From assembly GCF_000187465.1 (NCBI RefSeq), contig NZ_GL732439.1, positions 541,060 to 605,059 of the forward strand: a stretch of DNA of 64,000 nt. The letters run 5' to 3'. The position numbers and the translations under genes are program-made. Source of the DNA: Streptococcus infantis ATCC 700779. GTDB taxonomy: Bacteria; Bacillota; Bacilli; Lactobacillales; Streptococcaceae. Shown one piece after another: positions 25,700 to 34,760 of this stretch (position 1 is the stretch's first letter; each line of letters begins with the position of its first letter). Under the pieces are notes generated by a model. That model had not been told where the DNA came from. It did no database searches and worked only from the letters and a program-made list of their open reading frames with translations.

Positions 25700-28694
25700 G
25701 TATAGATACCTATCTACCTCGAGAGGGGACGGAAACTGTGTAAGTGTTTGTTTCCAAACGACCCAACATCATAGTATAGATACCTATCTACCTCGAGAGG
25801 GGACGGAAACGAAAGCCTAGTTGATTAAAGATTGTACTCTTATTCAGTATAGATACCTATCTACCTCGTGAGGGGACGGAAACGCGTTAGACACACCAGT
25901 ATCGAGACCCATCATTTTGTATAGATACCTATCTACCTCGTGAGGGGACAGAAACTCATCAAAAGCCCAATTACTAGCATCTTGATAGTCTGGTATAGAT
26001 ACCTATCTACCTCGAGAGGGGACGGAAACACTACTGGAGTAGGTGTTGGTTCAGCTGGTACTTGTATAGCTCCCTATCTACCTCGCGAGGGGCCGGAAAC
26101 AAATACCGCTTCTCTTTCTCGACCTCGTAACCGTCAAATATAGCTACCTATCTACCTCGAGAGGGGCCGGAAATGCTAGTGATTTTGAACCGTATTCTAG
26201 TTTTATATTTCCGTATAGATACCTATCAACCTCGAGAGGGGCCGGAAACTAAACGCTATATTTACTAGTGTATAGTTCAGTATTTGAGGTATAGGTACCT
26301 ATCTACCTCGCGAGGGGCCGGAAACGCCATGTACCCTTTCTCATCGAACCAGTACCATTTTTATAGCTCCCTATCTACCTCGATAGGGGCCGGAAACGCA
26401 GCAACGTGACCATAGAGAGTTACGCTGTTGAAGTTGGAGAGTATAGTTACCTATCAACCTCGGTAGGGGCCGGAAACATTTCTTTTACGAAATCTTCATA
26501 AGAATCCGTAGGTTCGGTATATCTCCCTATCTACCTCGAGAGGGGCCGGAAACAGAAGGAGTTCTGCAAAGGCTTGCAACTCTTCTTTATAGCTACCTAT
26601 CTACCTCGAGAGGGGCCGGAAACAGAACGGAAGATCATCTTCGCTCATATTAAAATTGGTATAGATACCTATCTACCTCGAGAGGGGCCGGAAACTGTTA
26701 CCGTCCCAGCCTGACCATTGAAAGTATCCAGCAACTGTTACCGTCCCAGCCTGACCATTGAAAGTATCCAGCAACTGTATAGCTACCTATCTACCTCGAG
26801 AGGGGCCGGAAATAGAAGTAGGTCTAATTGACCTTCTGAGATGCTTTTATATAGCTACCTATCTACCTCGAGAGGGGCCGGAAACGGGAGTAATTGTGTT
26901 CCTAAAAAATACAATGCAGCAAATAGTATAGCTACCTATCTACCTCGCGAGGGGCCGGAAACCTTTGTAGTTCTTTGTATTGTTCTAGTAAGTTCATTTT
27001 GTATAGCTACCTATCTACCTCGTGAGAGGCCGGAAACTTATATCTCTTTTGAGATATTCCCTTAGTTTTATTCTGTATAGCTACCCATCTACCTCGAGAG
27101 GGGCCGGAAACTATTTCCCACCAGAACTTACCTTTGTTGAAAGGATACGTATAGCTACCTATCTACCTCGCGAGGGGCCGGAAACCATCACTCCACCTCC
27201 TCAATCTCAAACAATGGACTATTAAACACTGTATAGCTATCTACCTCGCGAGGGGCCGGAAACGAGTAGCAGTTCCCATTAATAAGACCAATCCACTTTA
27301 TAGCTACCTATCTACCTCGAGAGGGGCCGGAAACTCGTAGTTTCCAGTTACAGATTCGATAGCACGTTGAACAGGTGTATCTCCCTATCTACCTCGAGAG
27401 GGGCCGGAAACTTGCTTGTGTAAAGTTCAGTATTTGAGTAGTCAAATTTGTATAGATACCTATCTACCTCGCGAGCGGCCGTAAACGGACTTGTACCAAT
27501 ACCCTGCTCAATACCGTGAGAAAGTAACGTATATCTCCCTATCTACCTCGCGAGGGGCCGGATACTCACTTGGAATCACTTCTTTCTCAACAGACCACGA
27601 GCCTTTATATATCTCCCTATCCACCTCGCTAGGGGCCGGAAACAAATTCAAGAGAAACCTTTGATATAAAATCAATTTGTATAGCTCCCTATCTACCTCG
27701 AAAGGGGCCGGAAACCCTTCTTCATCTTTGTAGTTACGTTCTACTGCAATTGTGAGTATAGCTCCCTATCTACCTGGGTAGGGACGGAAACACGAAAGTA
27801 CGGTTGTTGTCTTGTAGATATTTGTTAATAACTGTATAGCTAACTACCTACCTCGAGAGGGGCCGGAAACGGAATTGAAATCCCTTGAAGTTAAAATTTT
27901 TCATTGTGTATAGATACCTATCTACCTCGAGAGGGGACGGAAACTTTGTTTTCAAGTGATATGCGACTTGTTTCCAAGAATGTATAGATACCTATCTACC
28001 TCGAGAGGGGCCGGAAACCCATTTTGTCCATTGCTTTAACATCAGTTACATCATCGGTATAGATACCTATCTACCTCGAGAGGGGACGGAAACTCTGATG
28101 CGCTAACTGCAAATCCATCAACGTAAAACGTATAGATACCTATCTACCTCGCGAGGGGCCAGAAACGTTACTAAGTAACCTCTCACAAACGCAACTCGCA
28201 TTACTGCAAGTATAGATACCTATCTACCTCGAGAGGGGACGGAAACGTATTCATGGGAGAAACAATAGTATCATAGTGGTAAATAATCAGTATAGATACC
28301 TATCTACCTCGAGAGGGGACGAAAACGCTGGCTCATAAACTCTTTCAAATTCCAAGTCTTCAGTATAGCTTCCTATTTACCTCGCGAGGGGCCGGAAACT
28401 CAATTGTTCCAACGATTTTTCAAAAATTCTTTTTTGTATATCTCCCTATCTACCTCGCGAGGGGCCGGAAACTTGTGCCACTGCTTTATTGTCTTGCGTG
28501 TAGCGAAGTTCGAGTATAGATACCTATCTACCTCGCGAGGGGGCGGAAACACAAACTGCTGGATTTTGACTTTTTCGGGTTCATCTAAGTATAGGTACCT
28601 TTCAACCTCGCGAGGGGCCGGAAACATTCCTGAGTTCCTGTGTAAGGAAGCTCAACCATTTTGTATAGATACCTATCTACCTCGAGAGGGGACA
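25700..28694 (+). CRISPR. Type III-A CRISPR array, 40 repeats and 39 spacers
   Basis: Repeat of 37 nt beginning GTATAGATACCTATCTACC, with core ACCTCGAGAGGGG and end GACGGAAAC. The 3' half is that of the S. thermophilus CRISPR2 (type III-A) repeat, including the ACGGAAAC crRNA handle, which sets transcription left to right. First repeat 25700-25736; last, truncated to 32 nt, at 28663-28694. Spacers are 33-45 nt except one of 81 nt (26696-26776). Repeats vary: units 1-5, 30, 32, 34, 35 and 40 are GATACC/GAC types, most others GCTACC or GCTCCC with GGCCGGAAAC. Unit 21 (27231-27263) is 33 nt and unit 28 (27756-27791) is 36 nt. Confidence 0.98.
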
Positions 28695-28781
28695 GTTTTA
28701 TAAGGGCAAAGGATTCCAAAAGTAAATGAAAAAAGCGCTCATGAGAAACCAAAAGCGCAATTGTATCAATAAAGGAGGCAT

Positions 28782-29513
28782 ATGAAACGCATCGAACTAT
28801 CATTTAAGCGGATTGACCAATCACCGAACGACCTATCGACAAAATTTCAAGGTTTTCTCATGGAAAATCTGGAACCTGACTATGTGACTTGGCTACATGA
28901 GCAGGAGACCAATCCCTACTCACTAAAAATCATCCATCAAAAGGACAAGACTCTATGGTCCCTTCATCTCCTAACGGATGAGGCTGTCAAGCAGATTTTG
29001 CCTGTTCTATTGGAGCTCAAGAAAGTAGAGCTTCATGATTTACCGACTCTCATGGTAGAGTCTGTGTCCATGCAAGATCTCAGTTCGGAGCAACTCTTTG
29101 AGTTTTTTAATGAAAACCAAGATCGGTCACTCTACACCATTCATTTTCAAACTCCGACAGGATTTCGCTCTCAGGGAGAGTACGTACTCTTTCCGACCAT
29201 GCGCCTCATCTTTCAGAGTTTGATGATGAAGTATGCACGTCTGGTCGAGAATCGTCAGGACATCGAAGAGGAAACCCTGGACTACTTGGTCAAGCATAGT
29301 AGGGTTACCAGCTATCGATTGGAGTCCAGCTATTTTAAGGTCCATGGCAAAAAAATTCCTGGTTTCAGGGGGAAATTGACCTTTAAAATTACAGGTCCAA
29401 ATACCTTGAAAGCATACGCCAATATGCTTCTAAAATTTGGGGAATACTCAGGTCTAGGTATGAAAACTAGCTTAGGGATGGGAGGTTTAGAACTTGAAGA
29501 AAGAAAAGATTGA
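28782..29513 (+). CDS. cas6: CRISPR endoribonuclease Cas6
   Basis: 243 residues. Ferredoxin-fold RNase that cuts pre-crRNA in the repeat, leaving the 8-nt 5' handle. The C-terminal glycine-rich loop GEYSGLGMKTSLGMGG is the Cas6 signature. RBS AAAGGAGG is 5 nt before the ATG. First gene of the cas operon, 87 nt after the array; no strong promoter was seen between, so read-through from the array is possible. Overlaps cas10 by 20 nt. Confidence 0.95.
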   Translation: MKRIELSFKRIDQSPNDLSTKFQGFLMENLEPDYVTWLHEQETNPYSLKIIHQKDKTLWSLHLLTDEAVKQILPVLLELKKVELHDLPTLMVESVSMQDLSSEQLFEFFNENQDRSLYTIHFQTPTGFRSQGEYVLFPTMRLIFQSLMMKYARLVENRQDIEEETLDYLVKHSRVTSYRLESSYFKVHGKKIPGFRGKLTFKITGPNTLKAYANMLLKFGEYSGLGMKTSLGMGGLELEERKD

Positions 29514-31737
29514 TTTAGTTTATGGATCGCTTTTGCACGCTATCGGCAAGGTGATTCAAGGTTCCAGGTATGATGATAAAGACCTAGGTACCATTGGGTC
29601 CGAATGGTTTAGACGCTTTTCGGATAATGAAAAAATAGCCCAGCAGATAGCCAAGGCGACTTCTAGCAATTTGCCGACGGATTTAGCTCCTGATAGTTTG
29701 GTCTATATTACGTCATCTGCGGCAAAGATTGCTTCAGGACTAAAAGGGGCAGCAAGAATTCATCAAGGAAAAGAAGATTTCCTAAGCAAACAATCGGATA
29801 TCTTCAATGTATTTTCAGATAGCCCTAGTCAGCGTTATCTCGATGCACGACTATTAGACCTTGACGGGGAACCAAACTATGCTAAGGAATCGAGTGAGCC
29901 GTCTGACCAGTCAGATTATGACTTGATAGTAGAAACCTTAGAAAAAGAGTTTGAGAGATTGGACTTTAGCCAATCTGAGATAGATACCCTTTTGAATCTC
30001 CTTGAGTCTACTCTTTCCTATGTGCCTGTTTCGACAAGGACCAAGGAATTATCGGATATTTCTCTAGCAACCTACAGTCGTCTGACAGCTGGCTTTGCCC
30101 TAGCTATAGAGGACTACTTAGCAGACAAGAATTGCCGTGACTATGACAAGGTACTAGGGCAAGATTTAGAAGCTTTTTATAGCGAGAAGGCCTTTTTACT
30201 AGCAAGTTTTGACTTGTCAGGGATTCAGGATTTTATCTACAATATAGCAACAGCTGGAGCAGCCAAGCAACTAAAAGCACGTTCCTTGTATCTAGATTTC
30301 ATGGGGGAACATATCGCTGACAGCTTACTGGAGAAGTTAGAGCTTACAAGGGCTAATCTTCTCTACGTCGGTGGAGGGCATGCCTACTTTATCCTTCCAA
30401 ACACCGAAAAAACTAGAGAAACCTTGGCTAACTTTGAAGCAGGGTTCAATCAGTTTTTGGTCAATCATTTCCAGACAGGCTTATACGTAGCATTTGGTTG
30501 GAGTCCGTTTTCTGCCAATGATATGACAACGACACTGGCCGACTATCGAAAAGTCTACCAAACAACTAGTCGGATGATTTCCCAAAAGAAAATTTCTCGT
30601 TATGATGCCAAAACTCTCCTTGAACTCAACCAAGGAGGAAAGAGTTCCCAGAGAGAATGTGCAATTTGCCACTCAGTCGAAAAGCTTACCAAGTATAAAG
30701 ATCAAGAGGTCTGCCATATCTGTGCAGGAATGTATCGCTTTGCCAAGGAGATACAAGAAAGCTACTATATTGTTACAAAAGAAAAAGGCCTCCCGATAGG
30801 TCCGGGAGCCTATATTAGAGGTATTTCCAAAGCCGACCTTGCTAAAGAAGAGTGGGACCGTGTTTATGTCAAGAATAGCTATAGTACAGATATCCTAAAA
30901 GCAACCCATGTCTTTGTCGGAGATTACAAATATGCTGAGATTGACCAATATGCCAAACTATCTCAGGATAGGGAAACTGGACAAGGGATTAAGCGATTAG
31001 CAGTCGTTCGACTAGATGTGGATGATCTAGGAGCAGCATTTATGGCTGGTTTCTCCTATCAAGATAGTGGCAAATATAATACTCTGGCACGTTCGGCGAC
31101 CTTCTCTAGAAGTATGAGTCTCTTCTTTAAGGTCTATATCAACCAGTTTGCCAAAGAGAAAAAACTATCGATCATTTATGCCGGTGGAGATGATGTATTT
31201 GCGATCGGTTCCTGGCAGGATATTATTGAGTTTACTATTTGTCTCCGACAAAACTTTATCAAGTGGACAAATGGTAAATTAACCCTATCAGCAGGAATTG
31301 GACTCTTTCCAGACAAGACTCCAGTTAGCCTCATGGCTGAAGAAACTGGTAAGCTAGAAGGAGCAGCCAAGGATAACGACAAGGATAGTATCTCACTTTT
31401 TGAAAAAAATTATACCTTGAAGTTCGACCGATTTATTGACAATGTCTATAAAGGGAAACTGAAGAGCATTCGTTACTACTTTAATATTCAAGATGAGCGA
31501 GGAAAGAGTTTTGTATATAGACTTATTGAGCTCCTTCGCAACTACGATCGTATGAATATTGCTCGATTAGCCTATTATTTGACCCGTTTAGAAGATCAAA
31601 CTTCTAAGGATAAAAAAGAGGAGTTTAAAGAGTTTAAAGATTTATTCTTTTCTTGGTATACAGGTAGCGATAATGAACGTAAGGAAGCAGAGATAGCTTT
31701 ACTTCTATATATTTATGAGATTAGAAAGGATTCATAG
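29494..31737 (+). CDS. cas10: Type III-A effector large subunit Cas10/Csm1 with degenerate HD domain
   Basis: 747 residues from TTG 29494 (RBS GGGAGG). Intact cyclase: palm domains around IQDFIYNIATAGAAKQLKARSLYL and the GGDD motif at residues 564-567 (YAGGDDVFAIG), which makes cyclic oligoadenylate after target RNA binding. A zinc ribbon is formed by CAIC and CHIC. The N-terminal HD nuclease motif reads LLHAIGK (His15-Ala16) where LLHDIGK is expected, and the second conserved motif (AD-x-x-SG type) reads SAAKIASG at 75-82. The single-stranded DNase is therefore predicted dead while signalling is kept. Confidence 0.96.
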   Translation: MKKEKIDLVYGSLLHAIGKVIQGSRYDDKDLGTIGSEWFRRFSDNEKIAQQIAKATSSNLPTDLAPDSLVYITSSAAKIASGLKGAARIHQGKEDFLSKQSDIFNVFSDSPSQRYLDARLLDLDGEPNYAKESSEPSDQSDYDLIVETLEKEFERLDFSQSEIDTLLNLLESTLSYVPVSTRTKELSDISLATYSRLTAGFALAIEDYLADKNCRDYDKVLGQDLEAFYSEKAFLLASFDLSGIQDFIYNIATAGAAKQLKARSLYLDFMGEHIADSLLEKLELTRANLLYVGGGHAYFILPNTEKTRETLANFEAGFNQFLVNHFQTGLYVAFGWSPFSANDMTTTLADYRKVYQTTSRMISQKKISRYDAKTLLELNQGGKSSQRECAICHSVEKLTKYKDQEVCHICAGMYRFAKEIQESYYIVTKEKGLPIGPGAYIRGISKADLAKEEWDRVYVKNSYSTDILKATHVFVGDYKYAEIDQYAKLSQDRETGQGIKRLAVVRLDVDDLGAAFMAGFSYQDSGKYNTLARSATFSRSMSLFFKVYINQFAKEKKLSIIYAGGDDVFAIGSWQDIIEFTICLRQNFIKWTNGKLTLSAGIGLFPDKTPVSLMAEETGKLEGAAKDNDKDSISLFEKNYTLKFDRFIDNVYKGKLKSIRYYFNIQDERGKSFVYRLIELLRNYDRMNIARLAYYLTRLEDQTSKDKKEEFKEFKDLFFSWYTGSDNERKEAEIALLLYIYEIRKDS

Positions 31738-32118
31738 ATGGCAATTTTAACAGATGATAATTACGTAGATAAGGCAGAGAATGTTATTAAATCACTGAAT
31801 CGAAACACTAGAGATTCTAGGAACCCTGAAGCATTCCTTTTAACAACTAGCAAAATTAGAAACCTACTAAGCTTGACGAGTACTCTCTTTGATGAAAGTA
31901 AGGTTAGAGAGTATAAGGATTTAGCTGACAAAATTGCTTATTTGAGAGTGCAGTTTGTTTATCAATCGGGCCGAGAAACTGCGGTTAAAGACTTGGTTAA
32001 AAAGGCTGAAATTCTAGACATTTTAAAAGAAATAAACAATAAGGAAAGTCTCCAACGTTTTTGTCGTTATATGGAAGCACTAGTAGCTTATTTCAAATTT
32101 TACGGAGGAAAAGATTAA
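31738..32118 (+). CDS. csm2: Csm complex small subunit Csm2
   Basis: 126 residues, all-helical and basic (FLLTTSKIRNLLSLTSTLFDE; ending RYMEALVAYFKFYGGKD), the size and pattern of Csm2. It lines the Csm3 backbone along the crRNA-target duplex. It begins on the base after the cas10 stop and overlaps csm3 (TAATG). Confidence 0.94.
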   Translation: MAILTDDNYVDKAENVIKSLNRNTRDSRNPEAFLLTTSKIRNLLSLTSTLFDESKVREYKDLADKIAYLRVQFVYQSGRETAVKDLVKKAEILDILKEINNKESLQRFCRYMEALVAYFKFYGGKD

Positions 32119-32780
32119 TGGCATTTGCAAAAATTCAAGTAACAGCACAAATTCGTCTAGAAACAGGACTTCATATTGGAACCAGCAATGCTTTTGCGGC
32201 AATTGGGGCTACTGATTCTCCTGTAATCAAGGATCCTATTACTAACTTACCCATTATTCCTGGTTCAAGTATCAAAGGCAAGATGCGCAGTCTTCTTTCA
32301 AAAGTACATAATGAACGACTAGCTAAGAAACCAGGAGAAGATGGCGAACTTCTAAGTCGACTCTTTGGGAACAGTTCAGATAATCGCTATAAAATGGGGC
32401 GACTCATTTTTAGAGATGCTTTCTTAATCAATAAGGACGAGTTAGATTCATTAGGGGTCAAGAGTTACACTGAAGTTAAGTTTGAAAATACTATTGACCG
32501 TATCACTGCTGAAGCGAATCCGAGACAAATTGAACGTGCCATCCGTAAGAGTGCTTTTGCATTTGAATTAATCTATGAAATCACAGATGACAGTGAAGAC
32601 CAAGTGGAAGAGGATTTTAAAGTAATTCTTGATGGATTAAAACTCCTGGAACTTGATTATTTAGGTGGATCAGGCTCTCGTGGATATGGTAAAGTTGTTT
32701 TTGAGGATCTTAAAGCAAATACAGTTTTCGGAAACTATGATGTTAGTAGATTGAATGAACTTTTAACTACGGAGGTCTAG
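32118..32780 (+). CDS. csm3: Csm complex backbone RNase Csm3
   Basis: 220 residues from the ATG at 32118 (MAFAKIQVTAQIRLETGLHIG). The RAMP backbone protein cleaves target RNA every 6 nt; the catalytic Asp33 is present (AIGATDSPVIKDP). Other RAMP features are IPGSSIKGKMRS and GGSGSRGYGKV. An upstream frame from 32061 lies inside csm2 and is rejected. RNA-cleaving function appears intact. Confidence 0.95.
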   Translation: MAFAKIQVTAQIRLETGLHIGTSNAFAAIGATDSPVIKDPITNLPIIPGSSIKGKMRSLLSKVHNERLAKKPGEDGELLSRLFGNSSDNRYKMGRLIFRDAFLINKDELDSLGVKSYTEVKFENTIDRITAEANPRQIERAIRKSAFAFELIYEITDDSEDQVEEDFKVILDGLKLLELDYLGGSGSRGYGKVVFEDLKANTVFGNYDVSRLNELLTTEV

Positions 32781-32781
32781 T

Positions 32782-33687
32782 ATGACCTATAAGATGTATA
32801 TTATGAACTTTCAGTCTGCTCACTTTGGAGCAGGTACGCTCGATAGTTCTAAAATGACTTTTGCAGCTGACCGATTATTTTCTGCCTTAGCTATTGAGGC
32901 AAAGAAAATGGGTAAAATGGAGGAATTTGTATCATTAGCAGGTCAAGATGAATTCGTTTTGACAGATGCATTTCCATATAAGTCAGGCCCATTTTTGCCT
33001 AAGCCGATAGGATTTCCAAAGTTTGATCAGCCGGACTTAACAACGGATGTCAAAGAAGTAAGACGTCAAGCGAAAATGGCGAAGAAACTTCAGTTTATCC
33101 CTTTGGATAAATTTGATTCTTATGTAAATGGAACTCTTTTTGAAGACGCAGAACATGCAGTAACAAACATCATCACTAAAAACCAACCTCATGTGGATGG
33201 GCATCTTTATCAAGTTTCTACCGTTCGATTTGCAGATCAGTCTGCTCTCTATGTGATTGCGACCGAATCAGACCTCTTGAATCAACTCATGACAAGCTTG
33301 CAGTATACAGGAATTGGTGGCAAACGTTCCAGCGGTTATGGACGGTTTGATTTGACCATTACAGACATACCTGATGCTCTTAAAAATCGTCTTACTAAGG
33401 TCCATCAAGGACCTGTCATGACCTTGGCAACTTCTCTACCGGTCGAAAAGGAACTTGAATATGCTATGGAAACTGGTTCCTATTTACTAAGTAAGTCAAG
33501 TGGTTTTGCTTTTAGTACAGAAACTAATGAAAATTACCGTAAGCAGGATTTATATAAGTTTGCTTCTGGATCTACTTTCTCTGAAACCTTTACAGGACAT
33601 ATTGTAGATGTAAGACCTCTTGATTTCCCGCATGAAGTATTAAACTATGCTAAGCCACTATTTTTCAATATGGAGGTAGAAAGATGA
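32782..33687 (+). CDS. csm4: Csm complex subunit Csm4
   Basis: 301 residues. RAMP protein that caps the crRNA 5' handle and contacts Cas10. The glycine-rich loop YTGIGGKRSSGYGRFD is in the middle of the protein. Length matches the family (about 300). One base after csm3, overlapping csm5 by 4 nt. Confidence 0.94.
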   Translation: MTYKMYIMNFQSAHFGAGTLDSSKMTFAADRLFSALAIEAKKMGKMEEFVSLAGQDEFVLTDAFPYKSGPFLPKPIGFPKFDQPDLTTDVKEVRRQAKMAKKLQFIPLDKFDSYVNGTLFEDAEHAVTNIITKNQPHVDGHLYQVSTVRFADQSALYVIATESDLLNQLMTSLQYTGIGGKRSSGYGRFDLTITDIPDALKNRLTKVHQGPVMTLATSLPVEKELEYAMETGSYLLSKSSGFAFSTETNENYRKQDLYKFASGSTFSETFTGHIVDVRPLDFPHEVLNYAKPLFFNMEVER

Positions 33688-34760
33688 AAATAGATTATAG
33701 AACTTTTCAATTTAGCCTCCTAGCCATGGCTCCTATCCATATTGGGAATGGTGAAAAATATACTTCTCGAGAATTTATCTATGAAAATGGATACTTTTAT
33801 TTCCCTGATATGGGTAAGTTTTATAATCGCATGGTGGAGAAAGGATACGATCAGAAGTTTGAGCGTTTTTTACAGGAGACAAAGCCAAACGCCAGAAATA
33901 ATCGCTTGATTTCCTTCTTGGATGATAACCGGATATCTAATCGTGATTTCGGTGGTTACCGGATTGTTGAGACTGGTTTGGAAATTGAAAAAAATAATCG
34001 CGATTCCAAATTAGGCACGATAAATGAAGTGGCAAAATTTATTAGAGACCCTTTTGGGAGTCCGTATATTCCAGGTAGTTCCTTAAAGGGAGCTATTCGA
34101 ACCATCTTAATGAACACCAATCCTGACTGGAACAATAAGAATGCAATTGATTTTCGTGGGAGAGGTCCTAAAGAAAATAAAAAGATGATTCCATGGGGTG
34201 CCAAAAAGGGTCAAGAATTTAATGACTTGTTTAATGCGATTCGTGTTAGTGATAGTAAGCCATTTAACAATGAGCAGATTATTCTAGTTCAAAAATGGGA
34301 TTATTCAGCCAAGTCCTTAACTGCCAAGCCTCTTCCTTTATACAGAGAAGCAATCGTACCCTTAACTAGAATAAATTTCACCATTACTACAACCACTAAG
34401 GAAGCTGGAATCCTAATTGAGGAATTAGGACAGAGAGCGCAAGCTTTTTACAAAGAATATAAAGAATTTTTCTTATCAGATTTTCCTGAAAATAAGATTC
34501 AACCAAATCTTCAATATCCTATCTATTTGGGAGCTGGAAGTGGAGCCTGGACAAAGACCTTGTTTCAACAAGCGGATGGAATCTTACAAAAACGGTATAG
34601 TCGAATGAAGACAAAGATGGTTGGTAAGGGAGTGTTGAAATTAACAAAAGCACCAATGAAAAGTGTTAAAACAACACAAGCAACTCGAAAACTGATCATG
34701 AATGATGAGTCTTTCTATGAAATGGGCAAAGCTAATTTCATAATTAAGGAGATTAGTTGA
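33684..34760 (+). CDS. csm5: Csm complex subunit Csm5
   Basis: 358 residues. RAMP protein at the crRNA 3' end, involved in maturation and complex assembly. IHIGNGEKYTSREFIYENG near the N-terminus and YIPGSSLKGAIRTIL are Csm5 signatures. Overlaps csm4 and the first csm6 (TGATG). Confidence 0.94.
   Translation: MKIDYRTFQFSLLAMAPIHIGNGEKYTSREFIYENGYFYFPDMGKFYNRMVEKGYDQKFERFLQETKPNARNNRLISFLDDNRISNRDFGGYRIVETGLEIEKNNRDSKLGTINEVAKFIRDPFGSPYIPGSSLKGAIRTILMNTNPDWNNKNAIDFRGRGPKENKKMIPWGAKKGQEFNDLFNAIRVSDSKPFNNEQIILVQKWDYSAKSLTAKPLPLYREAIVPLTRINFTITTTTKEAGILIEELGQRAQAFYKEYKEFFLSDFPENKIQPNLQYPIYLGAGSGAWTKTLFQQADGILQKRYSRMKTKMVGKGVLKLTKAPMKSVKTTQATRKLIMNDESFYEMGKANFIIKEIS

Noticed and set aside
25940..28803. 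Several open frames within the CRISPR array on both strands
   Set aside because: They consist of translated repeat units (TYLPREGPET and similar) and spacer sequence, have no ribosome-binding site, and are products of the periodicity.
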